64,000 bases of DNA from Acidobacteria bacterium UBA823 (GTDB taxonomy: Bacteria; Acidobacteriota; Vicinamibacteria; Vicinamibacterales; UBA823). This document shows positions 20,035 to 29,440 of the stretch, in pieces (within the stretch, counting starts at the first letter, position 1; every line of letters starts with the position of its first letter). A program made the translations under genes and the position numbers. The stretch is from positions 6,522 through 70,521 of the forward strand of contig DBHR01000105.1 of the NCBI GenBank assembly GCA_002296225.1, read 5' to 3'. The notes beneath the pieces were generated by a model, which searched no databases, was not told the DNA's origin, and worked only from the letters and a program-made list of their open reading frames with translations.

Positions 20035-20955
20035 CCTGCCGCGCGTTTCGCACAGCTCGACGACGAGCCGTTCGAGAAGTAGGCGCGGATCTCCCCCAGA
20101 CGTCTTCAGGGCCAGATCGGTCCGATACACTGCCTCCACCGCCGCCGGGATCCTGGCGGCAGGCAGTTTCGTGCGAATCACCCACCCGAGCTGGCCGAGA
20201 ATTAGGGGCGGCACCGCCCCGGCGTCGAACGTCAGACCGAGTTCCCGCAACGCAACATCGGCCTTACCTCTTACAATCGCCCCCGTCACGGCCCAATCAT
20301 CCTGCAAGACGGCTGGACCGACGACGGCCTTGACGTCGGCTAGGCCGATCGTAGGCCGGTCGAGAGCATAGAGCACCACACGCTCAAAGTCGGCCCGTAG
20401 CCTCGCCAAGTCCGCACCCGCGCGGTCGACGAGCAGCCCTATCGCCGCAGGGTCCATGGAGAATTGCCGTCGCTTCAGCTGCGCACGCACCCAACGCTGC
20501 GCGTCACCTGCGTTGCCGATCCCCCCAAAGTCCACGACGGTGGCGTACTTGAGCAGTTGCTTGACGACACGTCGCCGCTTATCGAGATCGCCCGCTTCAA
20601 CGATGACCGTCGCGTGGGGTTCAGGAGACTGGATGAACTGCTCGAACGCTTCGAGATCGTGCTCGGCCGCTTTCCTCTGCAGCACGTACTCGGCCTGCGA
20701 CAGGATGACGATGCGGCGCGGCGCGAGCATCGGTAACATACGGGCGGCCGCCAGCACCGTCGCTATGGTCGTGGTCTTATCACCGCCGTAAAGCCGCTCG
20801 ACGTTAAACGGCCGAAGGTCCTCCTCGACGACGTGGATGAACTCACGGGCTAAACGGGCTCTCTCGCCTTCGTCGTCGCCGAGAATCAGGTAGAGCGGAC
20901 CTGTCTCGCCCGAGGCAATCTGCTTGCGAACAGCGGCCGGACTGGAAGCCGTCAT
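20020..20955 (-). CDS. holA: DNA polymerase III delta subunit
   Basis: 311 residues. HolA opens the beta clamp in the clamp loader. Seen are PLYLILGDDEGERARLAREF near the N-terminus, the family's FNVERLYGG-type block and a C-terminal region (LAELGLTFDAG-like: ALRELGLTFDAGAVPPLILG) typical of delta. Delta lacks a working Walker A, consistent with none here. It lies directly upstream (in transcription after) lptE with an 18-base gap, a common leuS-lptE-holA order. Confidence 0.92.
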   Translation of the reverse strand: MTASSPAAVRKQIASGETGPLYLILGDDEGERARLAREFIHVVEEDLRPFNVERLYGGDKTTTIATVLAAARMLPMLAPRRIVILSQAEYVLQRKAAEHDLEAFEQFIQSPEPHATVIVEAGDLDKRRRVVKQLLKYATVVDFGGIGNAGDAQRWVRAQLKRRQFSMDPAAIGLLVDRAGADLARLRADFERVVLYALDRPTIGLADVKAVVGPAVLQDDWAVTGAIVRGKADVALRELGLTFDAGAVPPLILGQLGWVIRTKLPAARIPAAVEAVYRTDLALKTSGGDPRLLLERLVVELCETRGRLRRS

Positions 20956-20973
20956 AGGATGAAGTGAAACCCA

Positions 20974-21531
20974 CTAGAACGCTTCAAGGATCGAGCTAAT
21001 GACCGTCGAAGCAAAATCGCTGGCCATGCGCTCGAGTGCGTTCGTGTCCTGGCCGAAGAACGCACTGGCATCGAGTGCGCCACCGCTCGTGGCCACGTCG
21101 TACTCCTCGGTGAAGACGAGCGAGGAATTTTCCCAAATCACTTCCTCCGTCCGTAGATCGCGCAGCACGATACTAGCGCGGAGTGTGAAGGTGTATCGCG
21201 AGGCTTGCTGCTGGTCCGTGAAGCTCGACGGCTGCAGGTCAATCAAGACAATGCGGCCGATAAGGGTAGCATCAACGTCGGTCTCATCAGGGACGATCTG
21301 ATAGCTGCCTCGCCCGATGAATTCCGTCCGGACTGATTCAGTCAACAACTGCTCGACTTCGAAAAAGGCAGTATCGTTCTCGAAGAGTGGGATGCCAATC
21401 GTTTCGACATAATCCGGTAGAAACGACCCACGACCCGCGAGGGCATAGCCGCACCCGGCAGTCAGTGCACCTACGAGCAGTGCCAAGACCCACCAGTTCT
21501 GCCTATGCGGACGGTACGCGCGGTTCGGCAT
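20974..21531 (-). CDS. lptE: LPS-assembly lipoprotein LptE
   Basis: 185 residues. LptE plugs the LptD barrel that delivers LPS to the outer membrane surface. A signal peptide with lipobox LTAGC is followed by GYALAGRGSFLPDYVETIGIPLFEN, the start of the LptE domain. Near the C-terminus are TSGGALDASAFFG and SDFASTVISSILEAF. I chose the ATG at 21531 because GGAG lies 6 bases upstream; an ATG at 21543 is also possible and would touch the leuS stop. The leuS-lptE-holA order supports the call. Confidence 0.85.
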   Translation of the reverse strand: MPNRAYRPHRQNWWVLALLVGALTAGCGYALAGRGSFLPDYVETIGIPLFENDTAFFEVEQLLTESVRTEFIGRGSYQIVPDETDVDATLIGRIVLIDLQPSSFTDQQQASRYTFTLRASIVLRDLRTEEVIWENSSLVFTEEYDVATSGGALDASAFFGQDTNALERMASDFASTVISSILEAF

Positions 21532-21545
21532 CTTCGACTCCATTC

Positions 21546-24080
21546 TCACTTCACGACGATGTTCACGAGCCGGCCGCGTGCGACGATCACCTTCGCAACA
21601 GTCTTACCAGTGATGAAGGGGTGCACCTGTGGGTCGGCTAAAGCATCGGCCTCGAGAGCCGCGTCGCTCCGGCCCGCATCGACCGTCAGCCGAGCCCGCA
21701 CTTTCCCGTTGACCTGCACTGGAACGACCAGAGTGTCAGCTTTGGCGATTGCCGGATCGAATGTCGGCCAGTCCGCTGCCTCAACGCCATCGTGGTGCCC
21801 CAAACGCTCCCACAGCTCCTCAGCAAGATGCGGGGTGAACGGCGACAACAACAGGACGAGCGCTTCAATCGCCTCATTGAGCACAGCCGCCGTTTCTGGC
21901 CGAATCTCCACAGTCTCTGCCTGCCATGTCCTCGGACCGCACCCAGCCTTGTCGCAAAATACGTACAGGTCGTTGACGAGTTCCATGAGTGCTGATACCG
22001 CCGTATTAAGATGGACGCGCGGATCGAGATCACTCGATACCCGTTGGATCGTCTCGTGGGTCTTGCGGCGCATCGCACGGTCAACGTCGTCCAGGTCATC
22101 GACTGGTGGGCCAGCGCCACGCACCCGCGCGGCCAGCGGCTCCACCAGTCGCCACACCCGGTTGAGGAAACGGAAACTTCCCTCAAGCCCGCTGTCAGTC
22201 CACTCGATTTCCTTCTCTGGCGGAGCCACGAACATTTCGTAGAGTCGTAATGTATCGGCGCCATAAGTCGCAACCATGTCGTCGGGGTCCACGACGTTAC
22301 CCTTCGACTTCGACATTACCGCGCCATCCTTGAGCACCATCCCCTGGGTGAGGAGCCGTGTAAATGGCTCGTCGTGCTCGACGAGGCCAAGATCCCGCAG
22401 CACCTTGCAGAAGAATCTGGAGTAGATCAAATGCAGAATGGCGTGTTCGACGCCGCCGCTGTAGAAATCGACTGGCGCCCAGTAGCGTGCAGCGGCCGGG
22501 TCGAACGGCAGCGCATCGTTACGCGGATCGCAGTAACGATAGTAGTACCACGACGAGTCGACGAACGTGTCCATCGTGTCCGTCTCACGTCTGGCTGCGG
22601 CACCGCAGGTCGGACACATTGTATTGACGAACTCGGGTATTTGCGCGAGCGGCGAGTCCCCGCGGCCGCTGAACGTCGTGACGTCCGGCAATTCGACGGG
22701 CAGTTCCTCATATGGAACCGGCACCAATCCACAGGTCTCACAGTGAACGATCGGGATGGGCGTGCCCCAGTAGCGTTGTCGCGAGATCCCCCAGTCCTTT
22801 AGGCGATACTGGACCGTGCTTTCTCCGATTTTCCGCTCAGCAGCCGCTTGCGTCATCACGGTCCTGGCATCGGCGCACGGCAGGCCGGAAAACTCTCCAG
22901 ACGCGACCAGCCGACCAGAACCCACATAGGCTTCCTGGAGAGTGTCGGCTGCAAGCGGGGCCGAGCCGTCGTCGGGCTGGATGACGATACGGATTGGTAA
23001 GTCGTATTTTTTCGCAAACTCAAAGTCGCGTTGGTCATGCGCCGGAACGCCCATGACGGCTCCAGTGCCGTACTCACCAAGCACGAAGTTCGCCACCCAG
23101 ACCTGGACGTCCTCACCAGTAAAGGGGTTGGTGGCCCGCCGACCAGTATCGAACCCCTCCTTCTCAATCTCCCCGGTGAGCCGTGCTGTCCGGTCTTGGG
23201 CCCGGAAACGCCGCACGCGCTTCCGGAACGCCTCAGACTCGTTCATGGACGCCGCAATCTTGTCCACGAGCGCGTGCTCGGGTGCCAACAAGACGAACGT
23301 CCCCCCATAGATCGTGTCGAGCCGTGTTGTGAACACCTCGATCGGCAAAGCCGGCTCGCCCGTAAGTGAAAACGTAACGCGGGCGCCCTCCGAGCGGCCG
23401 ATCCAATTGCGCTGCATCGTCAGCACCTTATCTGGCCATTCGGTTAGGCGGTCGATACCGTCGAGTAATTGGTCGGCATACGAGGTGATGCGTAGGAACC
23501 ACTGCTCCAGCGCGCGTAGGTCTACCTCCGACGAGCAGCGCCAACAACGCCCATCGACGACCTGTTCGTTGGCTAGAACAGTCTGACAACTGAGGCACCA
23601 ATTGACGCTCGAACGCCGGCGATAGGCTAGGTCGCGCTCAAACATCTTCAAGAAGATCCACTGGTTCCAGCGGTAGTACTCGGGCAGGCAGGTCGTGATC
23701 TCCCGCTCCCACGCATAGCTAATCCCCAACCGCTGCAACTGCCCCTTCATATGGGCGATGTTGTCGAGTGTCCACGCCTTGGGGTGCACCTCGTTCTGAA
23801 TGGCAGCATTCTCGGCCGGCAAACCAAACGCGTCCCAGCCGAACGGATGGATAACCTGATAGCCCAGCATCCGTTTCATTCTTGCCACGACATCGCCGAT
23901 CATGTAGTTGCGGACGTGGCCGACGTGCGCGTGACCCGACGGATACGCAAACATGACCAGACAATAGAACTTCGGCTTCGAGGGGTCTTCCACCACTTCG
24001 AAGGCACGGCGCTCAGTCCAGCGCTGCTGCCACTTCTTCTCGATCGTCTGCGGGGAATAGTCAGACACGGCTGAGACCAT
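21546..24080 (-). CDS. leuS: Leucyl-tRNA synthetase
   Basis: 844 residues, class I synthetase. The HIGH motif appears in [14 protein letters not shown] and the KMSKS loop as [16 protein letters not shown]. The CP1 editing domain lies between about residues 225 and 410 ([28 protein letters not shown]), and a zinc-type module has [18 protein letters not shown]. It charges tRNA-Leu. The start is ATG at 24080; no clear ribosome binding site is seen. Confidence 0.98.
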   Translation of the reverse strand: MVSAVSDYSPQTIEKKWQQRWTERRAFEVVEDPSKPKFYCLVMFAYPSGHAHVGHVRNYMIGDVVARMKRMLGYQVIHPFGWDAFGLPAENAAIQNEVHPKAWTLDNIAHMKGQLQRLGISYAWEREITTCLPEYYRWNQWIFLKMFERDLAYRRRSSVNWCLSCQTVLANEQVVDGRCWRCSSEVDLRALEQWFLRITSYADQLLDGIDRLTEWPDKVLTMQRNWIGRSEGARVTFSLTGEPALPIEVFTTRLDTIYGGTFVLLAPEHALVDKIAASMNESEAFRKRVRRFRAQDRTARLTGEIEKEGFDTGRRATNPFTGEDVQVWVANFVLGEYGTGAVMGVPAHDQRDFEFAKKYDLPIRIVIQPDDGSAPLAADTLQEAYVGSGRLVASGEFSGLPCADARTVMTQAAAERKIGESTVQYRLKDWGISRQRYWGTPIPIVHCETCGLVPVPYEELPVELPDVTTFSGRGDSPLAQIPEFVNTMCPTCGAAARRETDTMDTFVDSSWYYYRYCDPRNDALPFDPAAARYWAPVDFYSGGVEHAILHLIYSRFFCKVLRDLGLVEHDEPFTRLLTQGMVLKDGAVMSKSKGNVVDPDDMVATYGADTLRLYEMFVAPPEKEIEWTDSGLEGSFRFLNRVWRLVEPLAARVRGAGPPVDDLDDVDRAMRRKTHETIQRVSSDLDPRVHLNTAVSALMELVNDLYVFCDKAGCGPRTWQAETVEIRPETAAVLNEAIEALVLLLSPFTPHLAEELWERLGHHDGVEAADWPTFDPAIAKADTLVVPVQVNGKVRARLTVDAGRSDAALEADALADPQVHPFITGKTVAKVIVARGRLVNIVVK

Positions 24081-24196
24081 ACGACCGCGCCGGTGAACCG
24101 CGTCGCCGGCGACACCTCAACAGGCGTGTTGCGTAACCGATTAGTCGATACCGTTCGCGTCAGATGACCGACGCGCCACGGCGACGACGAGCCGTC

Positions 24197-24202
24197 ATTA
24201 TA
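24197..24202 (-). promoter_or_regulatory. Possible -10 box upstream of leuS
   Basis: A perfect TATAAT on the minus strand lies in the 149-base gap between the HDAC-like gene and leuS, 116 bases before the leuS ATG. No -35 or extended TG is visible. I see no gene or RNA structure in the rest of the gap. Confidence 0.3.
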
Positions 24203-24229
24203 GCGTAGCAGCCGACTGACGCGGCGACC

Positions 24230-25270
24230 TTACCAGATGCCACTCGGCCAATGCGCGCGATGCGTCGATATAATGTCCCCGATCACCGCCTCGGCTCGCT
24301 CAGTCGAATCCGGGAACGAGGGGGCATTGTCCACGAGCGCATCGCCGAGTACGGTGATCGTCGAGTTGAGACACTCGGCAAGGGCTTGGAGATCGTATCC
24401 GCCCTCGGTTACGAACGCTAGACGACCACCACACACGTCGTCGGCGATAACTCGCAGGTGACGAGTCATTGCGCGATAGCCTTCGGTCGTGACGCGCATA
24501 CCAGCCAGCGGGTCCCGCTCGTGGGCATCGTAGCCGGCCGAAACAAGCAAGAGATCTGGCGCAAACGCCTGTAGCGCTGGCACGACGAGGCGCGTGTAGA
24601 CCAAGTCATAATCGGCGTCGGTCGCCCCAGCCGCGAGCGGCACGTTTAAAGTTCGGCCCTCCCCCGCATCACGGCCGATGTCGGCCGCCGCCCCTGTCCC
24701 CGGATAGAACGGGTATTGGTGAGTCGACACGTAAAGGATGCGCGGGTCGTCGTAGAACATCCACTGCGTGCCGTTGCCGTGATGGACGTCATAGTCAATA
24801 ATCGCCACCTTCGAGGCGCCGATGGCGAGGGCGTGCGCGGCGGCTACTGCCACACTATTGAACAGACAGAACCCCATCGCCCGGTGAGCTTCGGCGTGAT
24901 GGCCCGGTGGCCGGACTAACGCCAGTGCTCGCCCCTGACCAGCCATCGCATGGTCCGCTGCTTGCACGATCGCACCAGCAGCTAGGCGGGCGGTCTCGTA
25001 CGATTGCGACGAAGTGTAGGTATCAGGATCAAGACGAACGGCGTGCCCCGACGTCGCGGCAATCGACCCGATGTAGGGCTCAGTGTGAACCGCCGCTAGT
25101 TCGGCGTCTGTCACCGGACGCGGTTCGATGACGGTTCCGCCGCCCCGAGCGAACGCCGCCGCTGCCGTCTGCATCACCTCAGCGCGCCCAACGCGCTCCG
25201 GATGTCCAGGCGGCGTCACGTGATCGGCGAATCGATCCGATGCGAATAACACCAACGAGGTCTCCGTCAT
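24230..25270 (-). CDS. Histone deacetylase-family (AcuC/HDAC-like) deacetylase
   Basis: 346 residues. The arginase/deacetylase fold is shown by HPERVGRAEV, the His pair in RPPGHHAEAHRAMGFCLFN, zinc ligands in DYDVHHGNGTQ and SAGYDAHERDPLAGM, and EGGYDLQALAE. Bacterial members remove acetyl groups from lysines (AcuC on acetyl-CoA synthetase) or from small polyamines. The ATG at 25270 overlaps the stop of the acyltransferase gene (ATGA). Its place at the end of a fatty-acid/ETF run makes a metabolic enzyme a plausible substrate, which is inference. Confidence 0.9.
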   Translation of the reverse strand: MTETSLVLFASDRFADHVTPPGHPERVGRAEVMQTAAAAFARGGGTVIEPRPVTDAELAAVHTEPYIGSIAATSGHAVRLDPDTYTSSQSYETARLAAGAIVQAADHAMAGQGRALALVRPPGHHAEAHRAMGFCLFNSVAVAAAHALAIGASKVAIIDYDVHHGNGTQWMFYDDPRILYVSTHQYPFYPGTGAAADIGRDAGEGRTLNVPLAAGATDADYDLVYTRLVVPALQAFAPDLLLVSAGYDAHERDPLAGMRVTTEGYRAMTRHLRVIADDVCGGRLAFVTEGGYDLQALAECLNSTITVLGDALVDNAPSFPDSTERAEAVIGDIISTHRAHWPSGIW

Positions 25271-25950
25271 GGAACCTCCAATAGACGACCGGCCGTTTCG
25301 GCTAGCGCACCGAGTGCCTGCTCGAGTTCGAGACGCTTGGCTTCGAGCACTTGCGCTTCGGCATCTTGAGGGACCTCGATTGGCACGCCGACGGCAAGCG
25401 CAACCCGACTGAAGGGTTTTGGCACCTGCGTCCTGTCCCAGCTTCGCGCCGTCCAAAACCGGTCCGCTTCGAGATGGAATGGGAGCAGGGGGTGACCCGT
25501 AGCGCCAGCCAGCCACACGGCTCCGGACTGCGCCCGCCCAGCTGGCCCCCGCGGCCCGTCGAGCGTGAAGCCAACCGCATACCCGTCGGTTAGGACGCGT
25601 CTCAGCTGCAGCAGCGCTCGCTGCCCGCCGTGGGAGGTCGACCCCCGGACCGTGCCATAGCCGAAGCGCTCTATGATCCGGGCGATCCATTCGCCGTCAA
25701 AGTTCTCGCTTGTGATGACGACGATTCCGCGCCGCCTGAAATAGTAAGTCGCCGAAAGAATGCGCCCGTGCCAAAATGCCATGACGGGTTGTCGCCCACC
25801 GGCGTAGATTCGCTCTAGATGCTCAAGGCCGCTCACGCGCCACCGCATTGTCGCGCCCAGGAGGGCAATGAACGGATACGCGAGGGCAGCAATCGCCCAC
25901 GCCTCTATGCGTTGACACGCAGTGAGGCGGCGGTTCGGTGAAGTCTCCAT
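25267..25950 (-). CDS. DUF374-type lysophospholipid acyltransferase family protein
   Basis: 227 residues. It resembles the LPLAT-like DUF374 family: AFWHGRILSATYYF contains the His-Gly block, followed by SENFDGEWIARIIERFGYGTVRGS, GYAVGFTLDGPRGPAG and a C-terminal amphipathic helix. The N-terminal hydrophobic stretch (AIAALAYPFIALLGATM) suggests membrane association. Family members are thought to acylate lipid A or phospholipid precursors. ATG at 25950 was preferred to GTG at 25953. It is translationally coupled to the HDAC-like gene. Confidence 0.82.
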   Translation of the reverse strand: METSPNRRLTACQRIEAWAIAALAYPFIALLGATMRWRVSGLEHLERIYAGGRQPVMAFWHGRILSATYYFRRRGIVVITSENFDGEWIARIIERFGYGTVRGSTSHGGQRALLQLRRVLTDGYAVGFTLDGPRGPAGRAQSGAVWLAGATGHPLLPFHLEADRFWTARSWDRTQVPKPFSRVALAVGVPIEVPQDAEAQVLEAKRLELEQALGALAETAGRLLEVP

Positions 25951-25990
25951 CACTATCTGACCGTTTGGAGTCCAGCAGCCGGACCAGACA

Positions 25991-27652
25991 TCACATGCCG
26001 TCGTATCGCGGGCCGCCTCCGCCCTCAGGCGGTACCCAGTCGATAATCTGATACGGATCGATGATGTCGCAAGTCTTGCAATGGACGCAGTTCGACGCGT
26101 TGATCTGCAGCCGCGGGCCGTCCCCGGCTTCTATCATCTCGTAGACATTCGCCGGACAGAATCGAATACACGGGTTTCCGTAGTCCTCGCGACATCGCGT
26201 ACGGCAGATGTCCAAGTCTTGCACCCGTAGGTGTCCCGGTTGGTCTTCTTCGTGGCGCGTCCCGGAAAAATGTACGTTCGTCAGTCGATCGAAGGTTAGC
26301 TTCCTGTCAATGGACACGGCTCTAGAATCGCGAACTGGTCCATCCGGTCCATAATACGCGGCGATCGTCTTCATCCGTTCGTGACCGGGATGACTTGGCA
26401 TCGGATCACGGAACCACCAGCCGCGCGTGAGTAACGACAGCCCAGTGTATGTGAGTCCAGCGATCAAGCCATGCGCGAAGCTCTGGTGAACGTTACGAAC
26501 CGGATAGAGTTCACTTCGGACCGGTCCACCATCGACCAGAGCCTGGAACGCCTGCAACCGGGAGGCTGAGGGGTCGCCAGTCCGGACTGCATCGAGCGCG
26601 ACCTCGGCCGCATACATCCCCGTCCGCATGGCAAGGTGAATCCCTTTCAGGCGTAGCGAGTTCACAAATCCCGCAGCATCCCCCACGATGAGTCCGCCGT
26701 CCGTGTAGGCTCGCGGTAGCGCGTGCCATCCCCCTTCCGGGAGTGCTTTCGCCCCGTACCGAATCAGTTGGCCTTCGGCCAGCAGTCCCGCAAGCATGGG
26801 ATGGCGCTTCAGTCGCTGGAACGCAGCGTGTGGGTCGAACAACGGGTCTTGGTAGTCAAGACCCGTTACGAGGCCCACCGACAGTCGGTCTGGCGCCAAC
26901 GCGTAGACAAAACCGCCACCGAACTCCTCGAAACGGAGCGGATACCCGAAGGTGTGCATCACGGTGCCAGGTGCCAGCCGACCAACCGGAACCTCCCAGA
27001 GTTCCTTGATCCCAAGCGCGTAGGTTTGGGGCTGCGACCCTGCGTCGAGCCGTAGCCGGCGTAGCACTGTCTTCGTTAAGTTCCCGCGCACGCCGTCGGC
27101 AAAAATCGTTACCACAGCGCGGATGTCGACTCCAGGCTCAAATGTCCGCTTGCGGACGCCCCGTCGATCGATCCCACGATCGCCAGTTCGAACACCCACA
27201 ATCCGGTCATCTTCATACAGCACCTCAGTCCCCGCAAATCCGTTAAACACGTCGACGCCTTCGGTTTCCGCCTGACCGGCCAACCATCGCACGAACTGGT
27301 TCAGCGAGATGAGGTAACAACCGTCGTTCTTGAGGGGTGGTGGTGTGAATGGAAAACGGATCGCACGTTGCTCAGTCAGAAACACGACCCGGTCATCGTG
27401 TACAACTGGCCCAAGCGGTGCACCACGAGATTTAAAGTCTGGCAGAAGATCGCCGAGTGCGGTGGGATCGAGCACGGCACCCGACAGCATGTGCGAACCA
27501 CTGTCCCGGGATTTTTCGAGCACGGCGATCGCAAGCGGGTCACCGCCAATCGATTTTTGCAGTCGCACGAGGTGCAGGGCCGCCGATAACCCCGCCGGGC
27601 CACCACCGACAATAAGGACGTCGACCTCGAGCGTCTCACGCTCCAGCGTCAA
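25991..27652 (-). CDS. Electron-transfer flavoprotein:quinone oxidoreductase
   Basis: 553 residues. ETF-QO takes electrons from reduced ETF and reduces membrane quinone. The FAD site is VLIVGGGPAGLSAALHL. A membrane-surface and quinone region lies in the middle (GGFVYALAPDRLSVGLVTGL), and GLIVGDAAGFVNSLRLKGIH is conserved. The C-terminal 4Fe-4S domain has CRTRCREDYGNPCIRFCP and CVHCKTCDIIDP. The start appears to be TTG at 27652, overlapping the etfA stop (TTGA); a nearby GGAG is only 2 bases away, so the start is uncertain by a few codons. It should feed the menaquinone made by the mqn genes. Confidence 0.95.
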   Translation of the reverse strand: MTLERETLEVDVLIVGGGPAGLSAALHLVRLQKSIGGDPLAIAVLEKSRDSGSHMLSGAVLDPTALGDLLPDFKSRGAPLGPVVHDDRVVFLTEQRAIRFPFTPPPLKNDGCYLISLNQFVRWLAGQAETEGVDVFNGFAGTEVLYEDDRIVGVRTGDRGIDRRGVRKRTFEPGVDIRAVVTIFADGVRGNLTKTVLRRLRLDAGSQPQTYALGIKELWEVPVGRLAPGTVMHTFGYPLRFEEFGGGFVYALAPDRLSVGLVTGLDYQDPLFDPHAAFQRLKRHPMLAGLLAEGQLIRYGAKALPEGGWHALPRAYTDGGLIVGDAAGFVNSLRLKGIHLAMRTGMYAAEVALDAVRTGDPSASRLQAFQALVDGGPVRSELYPVRNVHQSFAHGLIAGLTYTGLSLLTRGWWFRDPMPSHPGHERMKTIAAYYGPDGPVRDSRAVSIDRKLTFDRLTNVHFSGTRHEEDQPGHLRVQDLDICRTRCREDYGNPCIRFCPANVYEMIEAGDGPRLQINASNCVHCKTCDIIDPYQIIDWVPPEGGGGPRYDGM

Positions 27653-28620
27653 TTCTCCAGTTCGGCAATCATCGCCGGCACGATGTCGAATAGATCAGCA
27701 ACGACACCATAATCTGCGATTTCGAAAATCGGCGCGTCAACATCTTTGTTGATCGCAACGACCGTTTTCGCGCCTTTCATTCCCATGACGTGTTGAATCG
27801 CGCCGGAGATACCAAGCGCCAAGTAGAGTGTTGGTGCGACGGTCTGCCCAGAACTGCCGACCTGACGATCCATGGACAACCAACCTGCATCGCAAATCGG
27901 CCGCGATGCCGCAACCTCGGCGCCGAGGGCCCTAGCCAAGCGTTGAATCATCTCAAGATGCTCGGCGCCTTGAATTCCCCGACCGACCGCAACGATCCGT
28001 TCGGCCTGAACCAGGTCCACCGCCTGCTTCGCCTCTTGGAAAGCCGGCTCAGGTTTTTGGCGCTGCGCTGCGGCTTCAGGCGGCACGGCAACGGTTCGTC
28101 TCGGCGCTGGCACGATACCGCGGACGACGGTATCCGCGCTCACCGCGCCACACTGGAACGTAATGATGTGCGGTGGCGACCCAAGGGGCACCACATCTGC
28201 CATTAACCTGCCCTGAAACATCGGGCGGCTAAAAGCCAGCGTACCATCGCGACGCACTGCCCGAACGCAATCAGTCACCAAGGCCCGGTCTAGAGCCGCC
28301 GCTAGCGCGGGAGAGAAATCTCTAGTCTGATACGTATGAGATAGCACAACGAGCGCCGGAGCTTCCGCCTTGACCAGCGCGGTAAGCGCAAAAACGAAAC
28401 CGTCGGCCGTATACGTCTCGAGCGCGTTTGCATCGAGAGCGATTACTTCGCTCACGTCAGCCGTGGCCAGTTCCTCCGCCTGCGCGTCAAGACTTGCCCC
28501 GAGGATCGCCACCTTGACGTCGCCTCCAATTTGCTGCGCCGCCGCCAGCGCTTCCCAGCTGGTTGGATTCAACACGCCGTCCCGCTGCTCGGCGATGACT
28601 AGAATCATCTTCGCATCCAT
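27649..28620 (-). CDS. etfA: Electron transfer flavoprotein alpha subunit
   Basis: 323 residues. ETF alpha carries FAD and passes electrons from acyl-CoA dehydrogenases to ETF-QO. The N-terminal domain has ILVIAEQRDG and the C-terminal FAD-binding domain has RIVAVGRGIQGAEHLEM, GAEVAASRPICDAGW, GSSGQTVAPTLYLALGISGAIQH and VAINKDVDAPIFEIADYGVVAD. ATG at 28620 gives the normal length; the frame extends 60 codons upstream through the end of etfB without family sequence. Confidence 0.95.
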   Translation of the reverse strand: MDAKMILVIAEQRDGVLNPTSWEALAAAQQIGGDVKVAILGASLDAQAEELATADVSEVIALDANALETYTADGFVFALTALVKAEAPALVVLSHTYQTRDFSPALAAALDRALVTDCVRAVRRDGTLAFSRPMFQGRLMADVVPLGSPPHIITFQCGAVSADTVVRGIVPAPRRTVAVPPEAAAQRQKPEPAFQEAKQAVDLVQAERIVAVGRGIQGAEHLEMIQRLARALGAEVAASRPICDAGWLSMDRQVGSSGQTVAPTLYLALGISGAIQHVMGMKGAKTVVAINKDVDAPIFEIADYGVVADLFDIVPAMIAELEN

Positions 28621-28648
28621 TCGATGTGGATTCCGCAGCAGGGTTCGA

Positions 28649-29410
28649 TCAAAACGCGCGCGCCTCGTCACGCAACAACCGAACCAGCGTCTTAGCGATT
28701 TCCGGCGGGGTGCCGCCGACGAAACACGTCTGCTTTTTCTTCTCGGGCGGATACAGTGCCACGATTCGCTGGCGTGAATCTGTGGCCGACGCGGCCTCAA
28801 CGACGCGAATCTCCTTTTTCTTGGCAGCCATGATGCCCTTCAGCGTGGCATAGCGAAGCTGGTTAATCCCGCTCTGAATCGTGAGTAGTGCGGGCAGCGG
28901 TAACGTCACCCACTGGAACCACCCGCCCTCAAGCTCACGCTTCACTCGCAGCGTACCGTCGCCGACTTCGACATCCATAATAATGGTGGCATGCGGCAGA
29001 CCCAGTAATGCTGACAAAGTAACACCGGTCTGGCCGAACCCGTGATCGTCAGACTGGAGGCCCGTGAGCACGAGATCAACGGCCTCGTCCTTGATGGCAT
29101 CGGCGACTGCGCGAGCGACGCCGACTGCATCCATCCGGGCAGCCTCATCGTTGACAACGTGGATCGCCCGGTCTGCGCCTCGTGCTAGCGCCTCACGGAT
29201 GACCTGGGTCACCCGAGCCGGCCCTACTGAGCAGACCGTCACTTCACCGCCGTGCTGCTCCTTAAAGCGCAGCGCGGCTTCGAGCGCATAAGCGTCCGGC
29301 TCGTTCATCTCGAAGCTGGCTTCCTGTTCGCGGATCCAGACTCCTTCCGCGTCGACTCGGGTCGGCCAGTCGCGAGCGACTACCTGTTTTACGCAGACGA
29401 TGATGTTCAT
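28649..29410 (-). CDS. etfB: Electron transfer flavoprotein beta subunit
   Basis: 253 residues. ETF beta binds AMP and pairs with EtfA. Seen are MNIIVCVKQVV, NEPDAYALEAALRFKEQHG, VLTGLQSDDHGFGQTGVTLS and TIQSGINQLRYATLKGIMAAKKK, all typical. It follows fabF by 30 bases and precedes etfA by 28. Confidence 0.95.
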   Translation of the reverse strand: MNIIVCVKQVVARDWPTRVDAEGVWIREQEASFEMNEPDAYALEAALRFKEQHGGEVTVCSVGPARVTQVIREALARGADRAIHVVNDEAARMDAVGVARAVADAIKDEAVDLVLTGLQSDDHGFGQTGVTLSALLGLPHATIIMDVEVGDGTLRVKRELEGGWFQWVTLPLPALLTIQSGINQLRYATLKGIMAAKKKEIRVVEAASATDSRQRIVALYPPEKKKQTCFVGGTPPEIAKTLVRLLRDEARAF

Positions 29411-29440
29411 GCTTTCAGCTGGCGCAGTCGGTAGCGCTAG